Shown here piece after piece: positions 44,764-52,660 of a stretch of 64,000 nucleotides of DNA. A model generated the notes under the pieces. The model was given only the letters and a program-made list of their open reading frames with translations, was not told the DNA's origin and made no database searches. This DNA comes from UBA7803 sp040219135. Its GTDB lineage: Bacteria > Pseudomonadota > Gammaproteobacteria > Pseudomonadales > Azotimanducaceae. The translations under genes and the position numbers were made by a program. Every line of letters begins with the position of its first letter. Position 1 is the stretch's first letter. Location: contig JAVJTA010000011.1 in NCBI GenBank assembly GCA_040219135.1, positions 186,001 through 250,000 of the forward strand. The letters are read 5' to 3'.

Positions 44764-45816
44764 ATGTCCGCCGGCCCGTCAGTCCGCCGGTCGACGGCTC
44801 CGCGACTGGTGCCTGAACTTCTCGAGGAATACGGCGCGTTGACGCGCCAGGCAGTCAAGCGCTATCTGCCCGCGCGCGAACCGCGCCGCCACCTCTACGA
44901 CCTGGTTACCGACTACCCCAGCCGGGGCGGCAAGATGATGCGACCGAGCATCTGCATCGCCAACGCCCGGGCGTTCGGCGGTCGGCTCGAAGACGCACTG
45001 AATACCGCCTGTTCCCTCGAACTCCTGCACAACGCTCTGCTCATCCACGACGACATCGAAGACGAAAGCGAAGAGCGGCGAGGTCTTCCGACCATGCATG
45101 TTGAGCACGGCGTGCCGATCGCCATCAACGTGGGAGATACCCTGACGCTGCTGAGCCTGCGACCGCTGATCGAGAATCAGTCGGCGCTCGGCGGCTCCCT
45201 GGCGCTGCAGGTGCTGGAGGAAACGGAACACATGGCACGCGAATCCGCCGAAGGCCAGGCGATCGAACTCGGCTGGCGGCGCGACAACTCGACGGACGTC
45301 CGCGAAGCCGACTACCTGGAGATGGTGCTGAAGAAAACCTGCTGGCTCGCCACGATCCACCCCTGTCGCACGGGAGCCCTGATCGGCACCCGGGGCCAGG
45401 TCGACACGGACCGCTTCATCCGCTTCGGTTTCTTTCTCGGCGCAGCGTTTCAGATTCAGGACGATCTGCTCAACCTCGTGGCCGACCCCCACTACGGCAA
45501 GGAGCGCGACGGCGACCTCTGGGAGGGGAAGCGCACGCTCATGATCATCCGCCTGTTCCAGGAGAGCACCAGCGAAGAGCGCGAGCGCCTCGCGCGCACC
45601 CTGAGTCTGGCGCGCGCCGACAAATGCGCATCGGAAGTCGCCTGGATTCGCGAGCGCATGGACGCCTATGGGTGCATCGACTACGCCCGTCAGGTGGCTT
45701 TCGGCCTGGCAGGCGCGGCGCTGGAGGAGTTCTACGCCGTGTACCAGGGACTACCGGATTCCAGGGACAGGAGCTTCATCGAGGGATTGTGTACCTGGGT
45801 TTTCGAGCGCAGCTGA
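44764..45816 (+). CDS. Trans-isoprenyl diphosphate synthase
   Basis: A 350-residue polyprenyl synthetase that condenses IPP with allylic diphosphates. Seen: GGKMMRPSICI, the first Asp-rich motif HDDIED (Asp96-97 and Asp100), Arg-rich sequel ERRGLPTMH, and the second motif QDDLLNL (Asp233, Asp234; the last Asp is Asn237). The residue five before the first Asp is the small Ala91, which in this family allows products of C20 or longer (inference). It is the only isoprenoid gene in the window. It likely makes the chain used by the following FAD enzyme and methyltransferase. Confidence 0.93.
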   Translation: MSAGPSVRRSTAPRLVPELLEEYGALTRQAVKRYLPAREPRRHLYDLVTDYPSRGGKMMRPSICIANARAFGGRLEDALNTACSLELLHNALLIHDDIEDESEERRGLPTMHVEHGVPIAINVGDTLTLLSLRPLIENQSALGGSLALQVLEETEHMARESAEGQAIELGWRRDNSTDVREADYLEMVLKKTCWLATIHPCRTGALIGTRGQVDTDRFIRFGFFLGAAFQIQDDLLNLVADPHYGKERDGDLWEGKRTLMIIRLFQESTSEERERLARTLSLARADKCASEVAWIRERMDAYGCIDYARQVAFGLAGAALEEFYAVYQGLPDSRDRSFIEGLCTWVFERS

Positions 45817-45830
45817 GGCGGAGAAAGACC

Positions 45831-48557
45831 ATGAGCGAAGAACGACTCGCGCCGCTGGAGAACCCGGTCTTCAATCTGTCGCGCGGACCGTCGACGGTTA
45901 CCGCCCCGCCACCGTTCGACTTCACCGGCGTGACCATGCGCTTCTTCCCGCTGAAGGCCGACTTTCTCGCGCTCGCGAAGTTCTGCGACGCGTACCTGAA
46001 CATCGCCGCCGACTTCGCCTACTTCCGACCGGCCATGCCGTACGTGATGCTGTGCATCGTCGACTACGGCAGGATGTCGCTGGAAGCCGGGAACCTGGGC
46101 TGGACCTCGCAGAACGAGCTGCTTTTTTCCGTGCCACTGGAGTGGTACCGGCCGGTCGACGGCGAGTGGGTCTTCCACGATCTGGCCCAGGTCGCACCGT
46201 TCATTTTCGTCGACAACGAGTCCTCGCAGATCGGCGGCCGCGAAGTCTTCGGCTGGCCCAAGGTCCAGGGCTGGTTCGGTCCCGGCGTCGCACCGTGGAC
46301 CCGACCGCCGCGCCAGCCGCGGGAACTCATGGACCTGGAGACCCGGGTCTTTCGCGAGCTCTACGCCGACGAGCGGCCGGAGCCGAGAAAGCTGCTCACC
46401 GTGATCGAACAGCCGCCATTCAGCTTCACGACCATGCCGCCGGAACTGGACTCGACGCTCAATCCCCTGATCAACCTGAGCAAGGCGATGCTGGGCTGGT
46501 CCCGGCTGATGATGCAGAGCTTCGAGTCGCTGACCACGCCCGCCATGCGCGGCTACTCGCCGATCGACCGCGAAACCCTGCCCAACCTCGCCACCGTGGC
46601 CATGCGTTACGTCAACGTGTTCACCGAGAACTTCCAGGCGAACACCATCAATCTGAAGCAGATGCGCGACGCCTCCGACCCGACCAGGGCGTGCTACCAG
46701 GCACTGACCAACGCCAGAATGGAGATTCTGCAGTTCCGGCGCGGCGGTATGCTCGGCGACACGACCCTCGCCACCGGCGACCCCTGCGCGGGATTCAGCC
46801 TGCGCCTGCATCGCTATCCGTCACACCCGATCATCGACACTCTGGGCCTGGACGTGGCCGAGGAGACGACACACGAGGGCGAACGCATCGCCACGCTGAA
46901 ACCCGTGCTGCCGTTCTGGCAGGAAGTCGACCTGCGCTACCTCACCGGCGAGAACATCGCGTGGCGGGTGAAACACCCGGTGCAGGCGCGCTGGCGCAAC
47001 GCCACCCGGGAACAGCCCCGCGACCCGCAGAAGACGGTTTCCGCGAACGACCTGGGCCTCTACAACACCATCGGCTCCGGTGGCCTGCAGGTGGCTACCG
47101 GTCCGTTCCGCTTTCCTAACGCCACCATCCGCGTGCTTCCCCTGCTGGCCAACCGCGAGCGCCTCGAGGCGTTCTTCAAACCCTACGGCCCGTCGGAACT
47201 GGGCGACGGGGCCACGCGGTCGCTGCTCGGTGAGGTGCCATCGGAGATCGCGCGATTCCGCCCCTGGGGCAGGTACGTTTATCTGATCATCACCAGCTTC
47301 GACCAGACCTCCAGCGAGTCGAACAACATGGGCCGCTGGGCCGACAAGCAGATCCAGTTCGCCGTTCCGGTGTTGTGGTACCAGGGGGAGCGGCTGGTGA
47401 GTTCCGGTTTCGTTTCACCGTACATGTTTTCCAACAGCACCATCGGCGCGACCACCGACCGCGAGGTCAACGGTTTTACGACGGTCGAGGCGGCGATCGA
47501 CAGCCCGGCGAATGCCTGGCTCGCCGATGCCGGTCCGGTCGTCGACGTCCAGTCTTTGATGCGACTCAGCATGAGCGTGTTCCCTGCCCTGAACGTGGGC
47601 CAGGAGAGCGAATTGCGCACCCTCATGGAGGTGGTGGACGGTCACCTGGTCGGCTGGCAGGACCGGCGGACCTGGAACGAGGTGGCGGAAACCTGGGGCA
47701 AGGCGGCAAAGGAGGACGCTCAGTCGATGCATCGTCGTTCTCTGGAGAACGGCGGCAGTCGATTCACCCACCTGCGCGCCCTGGCCCTGGAGCTGCTTGC
47801 CAATCGTCTGCCGTTCAATCAGTTCTCGTTCAAGCAGTTTCGCGACGCCGAGCGTCCGCTGCAGGCCTGCTACCAGGAGCTGGTCAAGACAAGGACCGTG
47901 ATCGAACGAATCCACGATCTACGGGAAATCGAGAAACCGCTGCACGTCAAGATCAGCCGCTACCCGACCCAGCCCATCGTCGACGAGCTGGGTCTGCTGG
48001 TACACAGCCGGCACACCTCGCGCGATGCCGACGTCGACTGTCTGGCGCCGCTGCGGCCTTTCTACCTGAAAGCCGATCTGCGCGTCGAGCTGGCCGACAA
48101 CATCTGCTGGCGCTCGGGCTCCACCACCTGGTCCCTGCCGCCCATGCGCCTCGGCCGTGCCCGCGATGACGCACCGGGCCCGGGCAGACCGTATTTCCAA
48201 CTCGACGGCCCGACCGCGGTCAGCGGCGACATGGTGCCGGCCGCTGACCACCGGCCGCAGCGGCTGCGGAAGACCGTGCAGGAGAATCACGGAACTCGAC
48301 TCGACCGCGAGGTCGCTCGGGGAGCCCTGACGTCCGACCTGGAGCCGCAGATGGTCGTCAGTGCCACGCTCAGCCGGGAGTGGGGACACTGGGGAAATCC
48401 CCGCTGGTACAAGGCGCAGCAGCAGACGCCAAGGATCGCCCAGCTGCCCGATTTCGTGATCCGTCGCGACGAGGTGGGCATGGCCAAGGACGAGCTGTTC
48501 CCCGAGAACCAACGCGTTTCCAACGTCGGCGACGAAGCCGACTACTGGGCGCCATGA
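45831..48557 (+). CDS. Tandem acetoacetate-decarboxylase-fold protein
   Basis: A 908-residue cytosolic protein made of two ADC-like halves. First half (about 25-330): FTGVTMRFFPLKADF, FCDAYLN, RPAMPYVMLCIVDYG, QNELLFSVPLEW, FIFVDNESSQIGGREVFGWPK with Lys144 at the place of the ADC Schiff-base lysine. Second half (about 430-740): FPNATIRVLPLLANRERL, EIARFRPWGRYVYLI, DKQIQFAVPVLWY, and REVNGFTTVEA, where Thr551 replaces the lysine. A FNQFSFKQFRDAERPLQACYQ block recurs in both halves (residues about 270 and 665). Probably duplication and fusion, with one catalytic and one degenerate half. Starts 14 bases after the prenyl synthase. Reaction unknown. Confidence 0.85.
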   Translation: MSEERLAPLENPVFNLSRGPSTVTAPPPFDFTGVTMRFFPLKADFLALAKFCDAYLNIAADFAYFRPAMPYVMLCIVDYGRMSLEAGNLGWTSQNELLFSVPLEWYRPVDGEWVFHDLAQVAPFIFVDNESSQIGGREVFGWPKVQGWFGPGVAPWTRPPRQPRELMDLETRVFRELYADERPEPRKLLTVIEQPPFSFTTMPPELDSTLNPLINLSKAMLGWSRLMMQSFESLTTPAMRGYSPIDRETLPNLATVAMRYVNVFTENFQANTINLKQMRDASDPTRACYQALTNARMEILQFRRGGMLGDTTLATGDPCAGFSLRLHRYPSHPIIDTLGLDVAEETTHEGERIATLKPVLPFWQEVDLRYLTGENIAWRVKHPVQARWRNATREQPRDPQKTVSANDLGLYNTIGSGGLQVATGPFRFPNATIRVLPLLANRERLEAFFKPYGPSELGDGATRSLLGEVPSEIARFRPWGRYVYLIITSFDQTSSESNNMGRWADKQIQFAVPVLWYQGERLVSSGFVSPYMFSNSTIGATTDREVNGFTTVEAAIDSPANAWLADAGPVVDVQSLMRLSMSVFPALNVGQESELRTLMEVVDGHLVGWQDRRTWNEVAETWGKAAKEDAQSMHRRSLENGGSRFTHLRALALELLANRLPFNQFSFKQFRDAERPLQACYQELVKTRTVIERIHDLREIEKPLHVKISRYPTQPIVDELGLLVHSRHTSRDADVDCLAPLRPFYLKADLRVELADNICWRSGSTTWSLPPMRLGRARDDAPGPGRPYFQLDGPTAVSGDMVPAADHRPQRLRKTVQENHGTRLDREVARGALTSDLEPQMVVSATLSREWGHWGNPRWYKAQQQTPRIAQLPDFVIRRDEVGMAKDELFPENQRVSNVGDEADYWAP

Positions 48558-48619
48558 ATCGGCGCCGACCCGCACGGACCCGGGCATCCAGACGGCTGAA
48601 GCGGTAACGAGGAGCGGGC

Positions 48620-50818
48620 GTGGCGAAACAGAAACGCGTGAAGGTGGCCATCGTCGGCGGGGGCTGCGCCGCCGTGACGGCCGCATTCGAACTGAGCCGT
48701 CCGGAGCACGAAGGTCGCTACGACATCACCCTGTACCAGCAGGGCTGGCGCCTGGGCGGCAAAGGTGCCTCAGGGCGGGGCGTGAACGGACGTATCGAGG
48801 AGCACGGCATCCATCTGTGGATGGGCCACTACGACAACGCCTTCCACCTGATGCGCGAGTGTTACCGGGAGCTCGACCGCGATCCGCGTACCTGTCCCCT
48901 CGCTGACTGGACCGACGCCTTCGTCCCGGACCCGTACATCGGTATCACCGACGTCGCCCGCAGCGACGGACAACAGGTGGAATGGCAGCGGCTCATGGCC
49001 AGCTTCACTCCGTTTCCGGGCCTTCCCGGCGACCCCTATGACGACAGCATGCCCATCACCGTCATTGGCTACCTCACCCGGTCCGCGAAGCTGCTCTACA
49101 TCCTGCTGCAGGCGGCCGACGGTGCCGCCCGCCGCGCGCCAGGCGGGCAGGACCACCCGGCAAGCGCTCACCGTGAATCCACCGAGAACGGATTTTCCAC
49201 GGAAGCGCTGGTGGCGGCCATGTCCCGGTGGCTCAACTACGGAGAACTCGCCACCTACACGGCGGTGCTGCAGGGAGTCGCGTTGCTGGAGAGCGCGTTC
49301 GCCATGGTGCCGCAGATCTCCGAGGGTCTGCTCGGGCGCTTTCTCGACGCCGTTCGCGACGGCACCCGGCGATTGCTCGAGCCGCTGCTCGCCGGGGATC
49401 CGCAGAACCGCTATCTCTGGGAGATCATCGACATCGTCCTGGCAACGCTGCGCGGGGCCGTGCGCTTCGGACTCGCCACCGACCCCCGCGGATTCGACGC
49501 CATCAACGACTACGACGCGCGCGAGTGGCTGCTGCTGAACGGCGCATCGGAACGCTCGGTGGAGTCCGGATTCGTCCGCGGGCTCTATGACCTGGCTTTC
49601 GCATACGAAGACGGCGACCCGGAGCGGCCGGCGATCGCGGCGGGGCAGGGTCTGCGGGGCGGATTCCGCATGCTGTTCACCTACCGCGGTTCGCTGTTCT
49701 GGAAGATGCAGGCCGGCATGGGCGACGTGGTTTTTGCACCGTTCTACGAGGTGCTGAGAAATCGCGGTGTGCGCTTCGAGTTCTTTCATCGTCTGGAGAA
49801 CGTCGCGCTGGGCAAGCCGGCAAAGGGCGAGAAGCCGTTCATCCGCAAGCTCGCGTTCGACGTGCAGGCCGAGGTCGAACAGGGCGGCGAGTACCAGCCT
49901 CTGGTCGACTTTCACGGCCTGCCCTGCTGGCCGGCGCAGCCCGACTGGCACCAGCTCGTGCGCGGCGACGAGCTGCACGCCGAGGGTCGGCAGTTCGAAT
50001 CCTGGTGGGACGATCGACGCGAATCGCAGAAGACCCTGAAGGTCGGCCGGGATTTCGACTGTGTCATCCTCGGCATCAGCATCGGTGCCATACCTCACGT
50101 CTGTAGCGAACTGGTCGAAGCGGATCCACGCTGGCGCACCATGGTCGAGCAGGTCAAGACCGTGCCCACCCAGTGTTTTCAGATCTGGATGAAGCAGGGT
50201 ATGGACGGCGTCGGCTGGCACGAGCCACCCCCCAACCTGTCGGCGTTCGTCGAGCCGTTCGACACGTGGGCGGACATGAGCCACCTGGCGCCGGTGGAAA
50301 GCTGGCCCTGCGAGCCCGGATCGATCGCCTATTTCTGCAACGCTCTGCCGGAAGAAACGCCGCATACGCAGTTGGACCGGAGGAGGAAGAAGTATCCGAA
50401 CAAGCGCCACAAAGCCGTACGCCGGAACGCGATCCGCTTTCTCGACCGAGACATCGTGCATCTCTGGCCGGATGCGCAGAAGGCGCCCGGTGAGTTCCGC
50501 TGGGGGCTGCTCATGAACCCCGGAGACGACAGTACCGAGGAGCATCCGGACGCCGGGGAAGAAGCGTTCGACGGCCAGTTCTGGATTGCCAACGTCAATC
50601 CGACCGACCGCTACGTGCTGTCGCTTCCCGGCACGTTGCAGCACCGCATATCGCCGCTGGACGGCACCTACGACAACCTGATTATCACCGGGGACTGGAC
50701 CGACTGCGGCTTCAACTTCGGCTGCGTCGAAGCGGCCGTGATGTCGGGACGCCTGGCCGCGCATGCGTTGAGTCTGACGCCACGCCTGGAAGACATCTTT
50801 GGCTTCGACCACCCCTGA
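48620..50818 (+). CDS. FAD-dependent oxidoreductase, amine oxidase/phytoene desaturase type
   Basis: A 732-residue flavoprotein. Seen: the dinucleotide motif VAIVGGGCAAVTAAFEL (about residues 9-25), the FAD-binding YQQGWRLGGKGASGRG, EEHGIHLWMGHYDNAFHLMRE, and the C-terminal NLIITGDWTDCGFNFGCVEAAVMSGRLAA that closes the FAD domain as in carotenoid desaturases and isomerases. It is longer than phytoene desaturases (about 500) by a helical insertion. It probably desaturates, isomerises or hydroxylates the prenyl product. Gap of 62 bases after the ADC-like gene, 20-base overlap with the methyltransferase. Confidence 0.9.
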   Translation: MAKQKRVKVAIVGGGCAAVTAAFELSRPEHEGRYDITLYQQGWRLGGKGASGRGVNGRIEEHGIHLWMGHYDNAFHLMRECYRELDRDPRTCPLADWTDAFVPDPYIGITDVARSDGQQVEWQRLMASFTPFPGLPGDPYDDSMPITVIGYLTRSAKLLYILLQAADGAARRAPGGQDHPASAHRESTENGFSTEALVAAMSRWLNYGELATYTAVLQGVALLESAFAMVPQISEGLLGRFLDAVRDGTRRLLEPLLAGDPQNRYLWEIIDIVLATLRGAVRFGLATDPRGFDAINDYDAREWLLLNGASERSVESGFVRGLYDLAFAYEDGDPERPAIAAGQGLRGGFRMLFTYRGSLFWKMQAGMGDVVFAPFYEVLRNRGVRFEFFHRLENVALGKPAKGEKPFIRKLAFDVQAEVEQGGEYQPLVDFHGLPCWPAQPDWHQLVRGDELHAEGRQFESWWDDRRESQKTLKVGRDFDCVILGISIGAIPHVCSELVEADPRWRTMVEQVKTVPTQCFQIWMKQGMDGVGWHEPPPNLSAFVEPFDTWADMSHLAPVESWPCEPGSIAYFCNALPEETPHTQLDRRRKKYPNKRHKAVRRNAIRFLDRDIVHLWPDAQKAPGEFRWGLLMNPGDDSTEEHPDAGEEAFDGQFWIANVNPTDRYVLSLPGTLQHRISPLDGTYDNLIITGDWTDCGFNFGCVEAAVMSGRLAAHALSLTPRLEDIFGFDHP

Positions 50819-51611
50819 GCCGTCCGCCTGCGCGCGCCGCGGCGGGCTCCTCGACGCGTACTACCGCGCGTTCTTCAGCGATCCGGTTCTGCGCGCGTGG
50901 TACGGGGACAGCGGCTACGCCAACCTCGGACTCTGGAACGACGGCGTCGACGACGCGGCCGCTGCCGGCGACGCGCTGGTCGACGCCCTGATCGAACGCG
51001 TCCCCCGGGGTCTGAGCGGCGCGGTGCTCGATGTCGCCTGCGGCCAGGGCGGCAGCACCGCCAGGCTGTCCCGTCACACCGACCCCGCGCGGGTAACGGC
51101 CATCGGCTCCTCCGCGGAGCAACTCACGGCGGCGCGCCGGCGCACGCCAGAGAGCGTCTTCCTGCAGATGGACGCGTCACGACTGGCCTTCGCCAGTGGC
51201 TCGTTCGACGTCGTGCTGTGCGTGGAGGCAGCCTTTCACTTCGACACCCGCGCGCGTTTCCTCGCCGAGGCGTACCGCGTGCTGAAGCCCGGCGGAAGTC
51301 TCGTGCTATCGGATCTGCTGATGAACGACGGCACGCCGCTGGTACCCGAGGGAAACCACGTTCCCGGTCTCGCCGCCTATGCGGAACTGCTGCAGCGGCA
51401 GGGCTTTCAGGACGTCCGAACCGAAGACGTGACGAGGCGCACCTGGCGCGCCTACCGGCGCCGCCTGACCGCCTTCATCTGCGCGCGGACGGAGCGCTGG
51501 CGCAGCGCGGCCGGCGTCCGCGATCTGCTGACGGCAAACGCCGGTCTGGCATGGGCCATACGCGCCTGCGTGCTGGCGAGCGCGACCAAACCGACCCCTG
51601 GGCACGGCTGA
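50799..51611 (+). CDS. Class I SAM-dependent methyltransferase
   Basis: A 270-residue methyltransferase. Seen: LDVACGQGGSTARLSR (motif I, about residues 75-90), VTAIGSSAEQLTAAR, VFLQMDASRLAFASGSFDVVLCVEAAFHF and LKPGGSLVLSDLLMNDG; the sterol/tocopherol/erythromycin-type C- and O-methyltransferases share this layout. Start is a TTG overlapping the FAD gene by 20 bases. Last gene of the operon. Possible substrate is the prenylated or desaturated product. Confidence 0.88.
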   Translation: MASTTPEPSACARRGGLLDAYYRAFFSDPVLRAWYGDSGYANLGLWNDGVDDAAAAGDALVDALIERVPRGLSGAVLDVACGQGGSTARLSRHTDPARVTAIGSSAEQLTAARRRTPESVFLQMDASRLAFASGSFDVVLCVEAAFHFDTRARFLAEAYRVLKPGGSLVLSDLLMNDGTPLVPEGNHVPGLAAYAELLQRQGFQDVRTEDVTRRTWRAYRRRLTAFICARTERWRSAAGVRDLLTANAGLAWAIRACVLASATKPTPGHG

Positions 51612-51613
51612 CC

Positions 51614-51628
51614 GACGCCCACGGCGTC
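51614..51628. terminator. Hairpin between methyltransferase and SDR
   Basis: GACGCC and GGCGTC form a perfect 6-bp stem with a 3-base loop, two bases after the methyltransferase stop and before the stop of the converging SDR. No U tract. Confidence 0.45.
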
Positions 51629-51637
51629 AGGCCGCGC

Positions 51638-52660
51638 CTACGGAGACGCGACGGCGCCGTCCAGGTAGCCCTGCTCCCGATACCAGTCGATCGAATCGGC
51701 CAGCGTCCGGGACAGAGGCATGGGAGCGATTCCGAGTCGACGCTGCGCCGGGCTCGGCTGCTCCCAGCTCTGCTCGAGCAGCAGCATGGCGCCGACCGCC
51801 GGATACGCAACCGGGCTGAGTCCGGCCCGGGACAGCAGTTCGTTGCCGTAGAAGGCCGCCGACGTGAGAGCGGCGGGCACGTTCCTGGTCGGCGGCGCGA
51901 CCCCGGCGCGACGACAGATCGACGCCGTGAGCGCATCGACCGTCGTGTTGTGGCCCGTGAGCGGAATCTGCCGGCCGAAGCACGCCTGCTCGAATGCCAC
52001 CCGAATGGCGCGGGCCACGTCGCGTACGTCGATCACGTTCAGTTCGTGACCGTTGGTCGCGGGTACCCGGCCGAGCGCCAGCAGCGGAATCAGGCAGAGT
52101 TCCGGTGCCTTGAGATCCCAGGGCCCGAGACACATGGTCGGATTGACGATGATGCTACGGACCCGGCTCGCCGCCTCCAGCACCCGTTCCTCCATCGCCG
52201 CCTTGTGCGCGAAGTAGGGATGCAGGACCTCGAGGGCGTTACGCTGGAGCGTGCCGAGCCAGGTCCGCTGCCGTGCCAGCGTGGTGAACGAGCTGACGTG
52301 GACGAAGCAGGCGTCGTGGATTCTGCAGGCCTCGAGCAATGCCGCCATGCGGCGCTGCGCCGGGCTGTGCGAAGCCGAGCCATTGGAGTCTTCGCCCAGC
52401 CACAGATGGTAGGGTGCCGCCGCATCCACCACCAGGCGATGCCCCGCCACGAGGGCGCAGACGTCGTCGAACCCGTCATCGCCGACCCGCCGGTGATCGA
52501 TGTCCAGGCCGGCCAGATTCGCTGCCCGCACGCCCTGGCGGCTGGTCGTCGTGATCCGCCAGCCGCTGTCGAGCAGATCGCGCACCACGGCATTGCCGAG
52601 ATGCCCGGTGGCGCCTACCACGAGGGCCGTGGAAGGGTCTCGATCCGACGGCGGCGTCAT
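51638..52660 (-). CDS. NAD-dependent epimerase/3-beta-hydroxysteroid dehydrogenase-like SDR
   Basis: A 340-residue extended SDR. Seen: ALVVGATGHLGNAVVRDLL (NAD motif, about residues 12-30), VHVSSFTTLA, the catalytic YFAHK (Y-x3-K) and the substrate-binding NPTMCLGPWD. The family includes 3-beta-HSD, cholesterol dehydrogenases and dihydroflavonol reductases, which act on cyclic or prenyl alcohols. Its ATG overlaps the stop of the cyclase gene (ATGA), so it is translated together with it. It converges on the putative biosynthetic operon and is a likely tailoring enzyme (inference). Confidence 0.9.
   Translation of the reverse strand: MTPPSDRDPSTALVVGATGHLGNAVVRDLLDSGWRITTTSRQGVRAANLAGLDIDHRRVGDDGFDDVCALVAGHRLVVDAAAPYHLWLGEDSNGSASHSPAQRRMAALLEACRIHDACFVHVSSFTTLARQRTWLGTLQRNALEVLHPYFAHKAAMEERVLEAASRVRSIIVNPTMCLGPWDLKAPELCLIPLLALGRVPATNGHELNVIDVRDVARAIRVAFEQACFGRQIPLTGHNTTVDALTASICRRAGVAPPTRNVPAALTSAAFYGNELLSRAGLSPVAYPAVGAMLLLEQSWEQPSPAQRRLGIAPMPLSRTLADSIDWYREQGYLDGAVASP

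Noticed and set aside
48096..48557. Whether the C-terminal tail of the tandem ADC-fold protein is a separate gene
   Set aside because: The frame is continuous without a ribosome site or start at a domain boundary, so it is kept as the tail of the 908-residue protein.
48770..50812. 680-codon minus-strand open frame opposite the FAD oxidoreductase
   Set aside because: Composition and lack of motifs mark it as a shadow; the plus-strand frame has a clear FAD fold and operon context.
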